From positions 1 through 13,744 of the forward strand of contig CALLKA010000030.1 of the NCBI GenBank assembly GCA_938008665.1: a stretch of DNA of 13,744 bases. The letters run 5' to 3'. Positions 5,608-11,560 of this stretch are shown in pieces (within the stretch, counting starts at the first letter, position 1; every line of letters starts with the position of its first letter). This stretch comes from an uncultured Bacteroidota bacterium. Lineage in GTDB: Bacteria > Bacteroidota > Bacteroidia > Chitinophagales > Chitinophagaceae. Made by a program: the position numbers and the translations under genes. Under the pieces are notes generated by a model that was given only the letters and a program-made list of their open reading frames with translations, was not told the origin of the DNA and searched no databases.

Positions 5608-6276
5608 ATGGAAAAGCAGCCTGCACTATTAGTTGCGACAGACATATATAAGAATTATGGCAATATTTCAGTCTTAAAAGGGGTATCCCTTGAGGTAAAC
5701 AAGGCGGAGATGGTTTCTATTGTGGGTGCATCCGGGGCTGGTAAATCGACGCTATTGTATATTGTAAGTAGTCTTGAAAAAGCCGACAAAGGGCAAATTT
5801 TATTTCAAAATCAGGACATTAGTAAACTTACCAATAAGCAACTTGCCCATTACAGAAATAATCAAATTGGTTTCGTTTTTCAATTTCATCACTTGTTACC
5901 TGAATTCACGGCACTCGAGAATATTTGTATCCCAGCTTGGATAGGTCAAAAACCAAAAAAACAAGTGGAAATAAAGGCGATGGAATTACTTGACTTTATG
6001 GGCTTAGCTGATAAAAAAGATAAAAAGCCCCATAGTTTATCTGGTGGCGAGCAACAAAGAATTGCAGTAGCACGTGCTTTAATTAATAGTCCGGCTTTAA
6101 TTTTTGCCGACGAACCTACAGGTAATTTAGACAGTGCTAATGCAGCTGCCTTGCATCATTTATTTATTAAATGTCGCGACACTTTTCAACAAAGCTTTTT
6201 AATTGTAACGCACAATGAATCTTTGGCTGAAATGAGCAATCGTACACTTCACATGAAGGATGGACTAATTATTTAA
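5608..6276 (+). CDS. LolD-type ABC transporter ATP-binding protein
   Basis: The 222-residue stand-alone nucleotide-binding subunit has Walker A GASGAGKS (40-47), Q-loop Gln92 in FQFHHLLPEFTALENI, signature LSGGE (144-148), Walker B LIFADE (164-169) followed by PTGNLD, and H-loop His202. The QFHHLLPEFTALEN stretch is the specific hallmark of LolD, the ATPase that powers LolCE release of lipoproteins from the inner membrane. No permease subunit lies next to it, so it would work with LolC/E encoded elsewhere; that assignment is an inference from sequence. It is transcribed alone from its own promoter, diverging from the DUF2795 gene. Its stop codon abuts the stop of the convergent adenosyltransferase gene with no bases between them. 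Confidence 0.87.
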   Translation: MEKQPALLVATDIYKNYGNISVLKGVSLEVNKAEMVSIVGASGAGKSTLLYIVSSLEKADKGQILFQNQDISKLTNKQLAHYRNNQIGFVFQFHHLLPEFTALENICIPAWIGQKPKKQVEIKAMELLDFMGLADKKDKKPHSLSGGEQQRIAVARALINSPALIFADEPTGNLDSANAAALHHLFIKCRDTFQQSFLIVTHNESLAEMSNRTLHMKDGLII

Positions 6277-6831
6277 TTACACCCTTGCTTTCCAAGGCAT
6301 ATCTGCTACACCATTTAAATGCCCAATATACCTAGCTAATACAAATAAGTAATCGCTTAATCTGTTCAGGTATTTGATAACAATGGGTTCAACGAATAAA
6401 TTTTCCTCTTGTAAGTTCACGCACCATCTTTCCGCACGGCGACAAACACATCTCGCAACATGGGTCATTGAAATAGCACTATGTCCTACTGGTAAAATAA
6501 AAGATTTCATGGGTTCTAAAACTGCATTCATGGTATCAATCTCTTTTTCCAAATTCACAATATCAATTTCAGTTAAATTAGGAATTTGTATCGCAGATTC
6601 TTTATCAGGATCACAAGCTAGGTGAGAACCGACTGTAAATAATCTATCCTGCACCTCATTTAATACTTTTTGAATTTCCGAATTACCACACATATCACTC
6701 ACTAAACCAATAAATGAGTTTAGCTCATCCACTGTTCCGTAGGATTCTATACGAATATGACTTTTAGGTACCCTTGTACCCCCAATTAATGATGTTTTGC
6801 CTTCGTCTCCAGCTTTGGTATAAATTTTCAT
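6277..6831 (-). CDS. Cob(I)alamin adenosyltransferase, PduO type
   Basis: The enzyme transfers the adenosyl group of ATP to cob(I)alamin, making coenzyme B12 in the cytoplasm. The 184-residue length is typical of single-domain PduO/MMAB enzymes. Signatures are the ATP-binding N-terminus TKAGDEGKTSLIGG (5-18), SYGTVDELNS (30-39), the FILP-type segment at 111-114, the basic helix ARCVCRRAERW (126-136), and YLNRLSDYLFVLARY (154-168) with Asn156, Arg157 and Asp160. The normally glycine-paired FILPGG reads FILPVG here. No cobalamin synthesis or B12-dependent enzyme gene is adjacent. A TAGATTTG box at 6879-6886 (minus) could be its -7 element, 47 bases upstream, but no -33 TTTG accompanies it. It is convergent with the LolD-type gene, stop against stop. 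Confidence 0.92.
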   Translation of the reverse strand: MKIYTKAGDEGKTSLIGGTRVPKSHIRIESYGTVDELNSFIGLVSDMCGNSEIQKVLNEVQDRLFTVGSHLACDPDKESAIQIPNLTEIDIVNLEKEIDTMNAVLEPMKSFILPVGHSAISMTHVARCVCRRAERWCVNLQEENLFVEPIVIKYLNRLSDYLFVLARYIGHLNGVADMPWKARV

Positions 6832-6910
6832 GCGGTTATTTTATCTCAAGCCCTATTGCTTAAGGATTCTCTATGTAACAAATCTAATAAAATAAAGTTC
6901 ACTTAGGCAT

Positions 6911-6940
6911 AAAAAAGCTCCGCATAAAATTATGGGAGCC
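6911..6940 (-). terminator. Rho-independent terminator of gatC-ABC unit
   Basis: Read on the minus strand, GCTCC-CATA pairs with TATG-GGAGC with one bulged C and an ATTT-type loop (6917-6939), followed directly by six T (6916-6911). It lies 28 bases after the stop of the ABC ATPase gene and separates this unit from the adenosyltransferase gene downstream. Confidence 0.87.
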
Positions 6941-6967
6941 TAATTATATATTTTTATTGATCAATCT

Positions 6968-7663
6968 TTATTTATGACCAACGTTCAAGGTATCTGTTTC
7001 CACATTGCCATCTCTTAACCTTACAACGCGGTGGGCATATTTCGCAATATCTTCCTCGTGGGTAACTAATATTACGGTATTGCCTGATGAATGAATTTTT
7101 CCAAATAATTCCATCACTTCCACCGAGGTTTTGGTATCCAAATTACCTGTAGGCTCATCGGCTAATAATATAGATGGGTTATTGACAAGTGCACGCGCAA
7201 TGGCTACCCTTTGTATTTGACCTCCACTTAATTCATTTGATTTATGATGACTTCTATCTGCCAAGCCCACTTTTTCTAGTGCAACCATCGCTCTTTCTAA
7301 TCTTTCCTTTTTTGCGATACCTGCATAAACCAATGGCAATGCTACATTTTCAGCAGCTGATAATCTTGGCAATAAATTAAATTGTTGAAATACAAATCCA
7401 ATTTCAACATTACGAATACCTGCCAATTCATCATCTGTCATCTTACTTACATCGTGTCCATTTAAATTATACATTCCTTTGGTAGGTGAATCCAAGCAGC
7501 CTAATATATTCATTAGCGTACTTTTTCCACTTCCCGAAGGACCCATCAAAGCAACATATTCATTTGACTTAATATCCAAATTAATTCCTTTTAATACAGG
7601 TATGGCTTGTCCTGCCATAAAATAACTTTTTTGTAAATCCCTTAATTGAATAACTGATGACAT
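6968..7663 (-). CDS. MacB/LolD-family ABC transporter ATP-binding protein
   Basis: A 231-residue ATPase subunit with Walker A GPSGSGKS (41-48), Q-loop Gln93 in FVFQQFNLLPRLSAAENV, signature LSGGQ (145-149), Walker B LLADE (166-170) then PTGNLD, and H-loop His202 in VTHEE. The FQQFNLLPRLSAAENVALPL wording is typical of MacB-type ATPases, which pair with FtsX-like permeases for efflux or lipoprotein-related transport. It differs clearly from the LolD-type protein encoded at 5608-6276 (which has QFHHLLPEF), so they are paralogous, not duplicates. No permease gene is adjacent. It starts 9 bases after the gatC stop, so the two are co-transcribed and share the terminator at 6911-6940. The substrate is unknown. 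Confidence 0.9.
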   Translation of the reverse strand: MSSVIQLRDLQKSYFMAGQAIPVLKGINLDIKSNEYVALMGPSGSGKSTLMNILGCLDSPTKGMYNLNGHDVSKMTDDELAGIRNVEIGFVFQQFNLLPRLSAAENVALPLVYAGIAKKERLERAMVALEKVGLADRSHHKSNELSGGQIQRVAIARALVNNPSILLADEPTGNLDTKTSVEVMELFGKIHSSGNTVILVTHEEDIAKYAHRVVRLRDGNVETDTLNVGHK

Positions 7664-7672
7664 TATATAAAT

Positions 7673-7963
7673 TTATTTATTTATTACTTTAGGCACTTTG
7701 AAAAACTCACCATTATGATCAGGTGCATTATTTAAAGCTGTAGTTCTATCTATAGATCCTTTTACTTCATCCGAACGCAATACATTGAAACTATCACCCA
7801 TATGCATTAACGGCTCGGTGCCAGTGGTATCTAATTCATTGAGCTTTTCAACAAAACCTACCAAATCCTGCATGTCTGCAACTAATTTGTCCATTTTTTC
7901 AGGGGCCACATTCAACCTAGATAAATGTGCCAAATGGCTTACTAATTTGTTGTCAACTTGCAT
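7673..7963 (-). CDS. gatC: Asp-tRNA(Asn)/Glu-tRNA(Gln) amidotransferase subunit C
   Basis: GatC is the small scaffold subunit of GatCAB, which converts misacylated Glu-tRNA(Gln) or Asp-tRNA(Asn) to the correct amide form. The 96-residue protein has the usual HLAHLSRLNVAPEKMDKLVADMQDLVGFVEKLNELDTTGTEPL block and the C-terminal LRSDEVKGSIDRTTALNNAPDHNGEFFKVPKVI block that wraps GatA. The frame is open upstream to 8038, but the ATG at 7961-7963 is chosen. Family similarity begins there, the length is then normal, and a TACATTTG -7 box sits four bases before it. gatA and gatB are not in the window. It is the first gene of a two-gene unit with an ABC ATPase. Confidence 0.93.
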   Translation of the reverse strand: MQVDNKLVSHLAHLSRLNVAPEKMDKLVADMQDLVGFVEKLNELDTTGTEPLMHMGDSFNVLRSDEVKGSIDRTTALNNAPDHNGEFFKVPKVINK

Positions 7964-7967
7964 AATA

Positions 7968-7998
7968 CAAATGTAATCCAAAGGTAGCAACCCCCAAG
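7968..7998 (-). promoter_or_regulatory. gatC promoter, apparently leaderless
   Basis: On the minus strand CTTG (7995-7998), 19 bases and an exact TACATTTG (7968-7975). Only TATT separates the box from the gatC ATG, so the mRNA should start at the start codon. A second exact box, TACCTTTG (7979-7986), lies just upstream but has no -33 partner. Confidence 0.5.
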
Positions 7999-8065
7999 CC
8001 GCATTTGTTAAATGGTCAAAAGAAACAACCAGTGGCAAAAAAAATAGGTGAATTTGGAAGATTTT

Positions 8066-8097
8066 TTTGAAAATAGTTGCATAACTAACTAATTTTA
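8066..8097 (+). promoter_or_regulatory. Putative promoter of fadN-like gene
   Basis: TTTG (8066-8069), a 20-base spacer and TAATTTTA (8090-8097), a 7-of-8 match to TAnnTTTG. Transcription would begin near 8101, leaving a leader of about 12 bases before ATG 8113. An out-of-frame ATG occurs in that leader at 8103-8105. Confidence 0.5.
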
Positions 8098-8112
8098 CAA
8101 AAATGTGCTTTT

Positions 8113-10485
8113 ATGCAAAGATCAATAAAAAAAGTAGCGGTATTAGGAAGTGGCGTAATGGGTTCTCGTATTGCATGTCACTTTGCAGGGATTGGTGTGG
8201 AAGTATTATTATTAGATATGCTAACACCAGGGTCAAATGAAAGCACAAAAGCAAAAGAAAGAAACCAATTAGTAGATAGCTCCTTGCAAGCTGCGATTAA
8301 ATCAAACCCTTCCCCTTTATATCTTCAAAAATTTGCACAAAATATAAGTACAGGAAATTTCACGGACGATATCGCAAAAATTAGTACTGCAGATTGGATC
8401 ATTGAAGTGGTGGTGGAAAGATTAGACATTAAAAAAATAATTTACGACGAGGTTGAAAAATATAGAAAGCCCGGCACATTAGTCAGTTCAAATACTTCAG
8501 GCATCCCGATACATTTAATGGCGGAGGGACGTAGTGAGGATTTTCAAAAACATTTTTGTGGTACGCACTTTTTTAATCCCCCACGATATTTGCGTTTACT
8601 TGAAATTATTCCTACAGCGAAAACAGATCCGAGCATTGTTGATTTTCATATGCATTATGGGGATCTATTTTTAGGTAAAACCACGGTACTTTGTAAGGAC
8701 ACCCCTGCCTTTATAGCGAACAGAGTAGGCGTTTTTAGCATGATGAGTGTTTTACATATCATGGAAAAAATGGAGTTAAGTATTGATGAAATTGAATCCA
8801 TCACTGGGCCAATTATGGGTCGCCCTAAATCAGCTACTTTTCGCACAGCTGATGTAGTAGGTATTGACACATTAGTTAAGGTTGCCAATGGGGTTGCAGC
8901 AAGCTGTCCGAATGACGAAGCTAAAAATATTTTTACTTTGCCTGCCTGGCTTGAAAAAATGGTCGAAAAAAATTGGTTAGGTGATAAAACTAGTCAAGGA
9001 TTTTTTAAGAAAATAAAAACTGCTAGCTCTAAAGAAATTTTAACACTGAATTTAAAAACTTTTGAATACGAACCCCGCGTTAAAATAAAATTTGCTTCCA
9101 TTGGTGTTGCAAAAGCAATGGAAAGTTTACCCGAACGTTTAAAAAGTTTATACGCAGCCAAAGACAAAGCGGGTGAGTTTGTTCGTCAATTTCATTTTGC
9201 ATTGTTCTCCTATATCAGCCATCGTATCCCCGAAATTAGTGATGAACTTTATGGTGTTGATGACGCTTTGAAAGCAGGTTTTGGTTGGGAAATTGGTGCA
9301 TTTGAAACTTGGAACGAATTAGGCGCTACACAAGTGGTTAGCGATATGAAATCAGCTGGATATGCGCTTGCACCTTGGGTGGAAACCATGCTAAACAAAG
9401 GTTTAAGCTTTTATAAAGTACAAGAAGGCAAACGCTATTACTATGATGTTGCAACTGAAACTTATAAATTAATGCCAGGAAGTGAGTCCTTCTTAATCTT
9501 GTCTGATTTAAAGGAAAAAACAATTTGGAAAAACAGCGCATGCACCCTAGTGGACATGAACGATGGTATTGCAGGATTTAGTTGGAACACCAAAATGAAT
9601 AGTATTGGTGGAGAGGTTTTAGAAGGAATAAATAAAGCAATTCATATTGCAGAAGATAAATTTAATGGCCTAGTTATTGCCAATGAATCCAATTTATTTA
9701 GTGCAGGTGCGAATGTTGGAATGATTTTTATGCTAGCCATTGAACAGGATTACGAGGAATTAGATATGGCCATACGTACTTTTCAAAATAGCATGATGCG
9801 TGTGCGCTACTCTTCAATCCCTGTGGTAGTAGCCCCACATGGGCTTTGTTTGGGGGGTGGTTGTGAAATGAATTTACATGCGGATAGTATTTGTGCTGCT
9901 GCAGAAACTTATATAGGTTTGGTGGAATTAGGTATTGGTGTAATACCTGGTGGTGGTGGCACTAAGGAATTAGTGTTACGCGCATCAGATGAAATGCATG
10001 CAGATGAACCAGAAACCATTACCCTTAATCGCAGGTTTATGCAAATTGCAACTGCTAAAGTGGCAACAAGTGCACAGGAAGCGATGGATATGGGCATCTT
10101 AAGAAAATCACAGGATTTTATTTTACTCAATCAATCAAGACGCATTACCAAAGCTAAAGACCAAGCACTACAATTATTTAATGCAGGATATACCCAGGCA
10201 CAACAAAGAAAAGATATTAAAGTATTAGGAAAAGCAGGACTAGGTGCACTATACGCAGGAATTAATGGTATGCACAAAGCTGGATATGCTTCAGACCATG
10301 ATGTTAAAGTGGCCAAGAAATTAGCATTTGTCATGTGTGGCGGAGATTTAAGTGAACCCACAACTGTTAATGAACAATACTTATTGGATTTAGAACGTGA
10401 AGCGTTTTTAAGTTTGTGTGGTGAAAAGAAAACCTTGGAGCGCATACAATCAGTCATCACTGCAGGCAGACCGATAAGAAACTAG
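8113..10485 (+). CDS. 3-hydroxyacyl-CoA dehydrogenase / enoyl-CoA hydratase fusion (FadN type)
   Basis: A 790-residue bifunctional beta-oxidation enzyme that hydrates trans-2-enoyl-CoA and oxidises the resulting 3-hydroxyacyl-CoA with NAD. The order is dehydrogenase first, hydratase last, as in Bacillus subtilis FadN (789 residues) and the reverse of Escherichia coli FadB/FadJ. The NAD fold has GSGVMG (12-17). The dehydrogenase active site has Ser126 (SSNTSG), His152 (THFFNP), Glu164 (LLEII) and Asn203 (FIANRVG). The hydratase domain (about 500-700) has an SAGANVGM oxyanion-loop segment and the two catalytic acids Glu585 (GGGCEM) and Glu605 (VELGIGVIPGGGG), correctly 20 residues apart. All key residues are present. 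The thiolase and acyl-CoA dehydrogenase partners that often follow are absent: the next gene is convergent and unrelated. The gene therefore appears to be transcribed alone. Confidence 0.94.
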   Translation: MQRSIKKVAVLGSGVMGSRIACHFAGIGVEVLLLDMLTPGSNESTKAKERNQLVDSSLQAAIKSNPSPLYLQKFAQNISTGNFTDDIAKISTADWIIEVVVERLDIKKIIYDEVEKYRKPGTLVSSNTSGIPIHLMAEGRSEDFQKHFCGTHFFNPPRYLRLLEIIPTAKTDPSIVDFHMHYGDLFLGKTTVLCKDTPAFIANRVGVFSMMSVLHIMEKMELSIDEIESITGPIMGRPKSATFRTADVVGIDTLVKVANGVAASCPNDEAKNIFTLPAWLEKMVEKNWLGDKTSQGFFKKIKTASSKEILTLNLKTFEYEPRVKIKFASIGVAKAMESLPERLKSLYAAKDKAGEFVRQFHFALFSYISHRIPEISDELYGVDDALKAGFGWEIGAFETWNELGATQVVSDMKSAGYALAPWVETMLNKGLSFYKVQEGKRYYYDVATETYKLMPGSESFLILSDLKEKTIWKNSACTLVDMNDGIAGFSWNTKMNSIGGEVLEGINKAIHIAEDKFNGLVIANESNLFSAGANVGMIFMLAIEQDYEELDMAIRTFQNSMMRVRYSSIPVVVAPHGLCLGGGCEMNLHADSICAAAETYIGLVELGIGVIPGGGGTKELVLRASDEMHADEPETITLNRRFMQIATAKVATSAQEAMDMGILRKSQDFILLNQSRRITKAKDQALQLFNAGYTQAQQRKDIKVLGKAGLGALYAGINGMHKAGYASDHDVKVAKKLAFVMCGGDLSEPTTVNEQYLLDLEREAFLSLCGEKKTLERIQSVITAGRPIRN

Positions 10486-10521
10486 TTGTAATTTTTTTAC
10501 ACTATTTTTCATCAATGCTGA

Positions 10522-11439
10522 TTACAACAAATCATTCAATGCCGAATCTAATGTGGGGTAATCGAATTTAAATTTGGCTTCTTGTATTTTATTGGAGGAT
10601 ACTTTAGCACTCTTTAAAATTTCAATACTCATTTCTCCCAACATTATTTTTAAGACGAAAGCGGGAACAGGAATAGGCAGATAAAAGCCGCGTAACTTTT
10701 TTGTAATTGCGATTATTAAATCTTTATTACTTATTGGATCAGGCGAAACTGCATTATATATTCCTTTTAAAGAAGCTGATTCAATCCCAAATAAAATCAT
10801 TTTACATAAATCCTTATAATGTATCCAGCTAACCATTTGACTGCCTGTCCCAAAAATAGTTGCTAAGCCAAATTGTGCAGGTTTGATAAATTCAGCCAAT
10901 GCACCTCTCTGTTTATTTAATACGATTCCTATTCTTAAACTAACCAATTTGATACCCAAGGTTTCCAAGGGTTTTACACTTTCCTCCCATCGTTTACAGG
11001 TGTCACCCAAAAAAGCATCATCCACAGGATCGGTCTCTACAAATCCATGCTGTAAACTTTTTGCTGTATCTGGTCCATACCAACCTATCGCTGATGCCGC
11101 AACCACTGTTTTAACTTGATGTGGAATTTCAGTTAAATACTTAACCATCAATGCACCCGACATTACCCTACTATCTACAATTTCTTGCTTACGTTTTTTG
11201 GACCATCTTTTATCTGCGACACCTGCTCCTGCCAAATGAACAATCGTATCGGCTTTCCCAATTGCTAATGGATCTATATAACCCTTGGCTATATCCCAAA
11301 CAGCATAGGTTAAATTAGGTACATTCGAAGCCTGCGGCTTGCGTGTTAAAATAATCACCTGATAGCCCTTGCTTAATAATAATTCAGTGAGCGAAGTTCC
11401 CACCATTCCTGTTCCACCTGTGATTAATACTGTTTGCAT
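10522..11439 (-). CDS. TIGR01777-family NAD(P)-dependent epimerase (YfcH-like)
   Basis: A 305-residue extended short-chain dehydrogenase/reductase-like protein. The nucleotide-binding GGTGMVG is at 8-14, VHLAGAGVADKRWSKKRKQEI is at 67-87, and VVAASAIGWYGP at 112-123 carries the family's Ser/Tyr region. LRIGIVL is at 168-174 and QMVSWIHYKDL at 201-211. The C-terminal 60 residues match the DUF1731 tail (ISNKDLIIAI to the DYPTLDSALNDLL end). Members are called nucleoside-diphosphate-sugar epimerases, but the substrate is generally unknown; Escherichia coli YfcH is the usual reference. It is convergent with the fadN-like gene, 36 bases apart. It has its own promoter 4 bases before the ATG, behind the ftsZ terminator, so it is not part of the ftsZ transcript. 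Confidence 0.92.
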   Translation of the reverse strand: MQTVLITGGTGMVGTSLTELLLSKGYQVIILTRKPQASNVPNLTYAVWDIAKGYIDPLAIGKADTIVHLAGAGVADKRWSKKRKQEIVDSRVMSGALMVKYLTEIPHQVKTVVAASAIGWYGPDTAKSLQHGFVETDPVDDAFLGDTCKRWEESVKPLETLGIKLVSLRIGIVLNKQRGALAEFIKPAQFGLATIFGTGSQMVSWIHYKDLCKMILFGIESASLKGIYNAVSPDPISNKDLIIAITKKLRGFYLPIPVPAFVLKIMLGEMSIEILKSAKVSSNKIQEAKFKFDYPTLDSALNDLL

Positions 11440-11443
11440 ATGT

Positions 11444-11477
11444 TAAAGGTACAATCTTTGAGCATTTCATTTGCAAA
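11444..11477 (-). promoter_or_regulatory. Putative epimerase promoter, apparently leaderless
   Basis: On the minus strand TTTG (11474-11477), a 22-base spacer and TACCTTTA (11444-11451), a 7-of-8 match to TAnnTTTG. Four bases (ACAT) separate the box from ATG 11439. The spacer is one base longer than typical. Confidence 0.4.
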
Positions 11478-11496
11478 GGAATCGTATCATTCGCAA

Positions 11497-11528
11497 TAAA
11501 AAAACCCCGCCTGATGAAGGGCGGGGTT
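11497..11528 (-). terminator. ftsZ terminator
   Basis: Read on the minus strand, AACCCCGCC (11528-11520) pairs with GGCGGGGTT (11511-11503) around an 8-base loop, followed by a run of T (11504-11498). It lies 32 bases after the ftsZ stop and is the most GC-rich hairpin in the window. Confidence 0.92.
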
Positions 11529-11560
11529 ACAACTAAAATCAACTATACATAAAAACTAAA

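Noticed and set aside
7964..8038. Extended N-terminus for GatC
   Set aside because: The extra 25 residues do not resemble GatC, and a -7 box lies directly before the ATG at 7963.
10485..10528. GTTGTAAT / ATTACAAC inverted repeat between the fadN-type and epimerase genes as a terminator
   Set aside because: The stem is A/T-rich, the loop is 28 bases and no T run follows the right arm. It is too weak to call, although some terminator is expected here.
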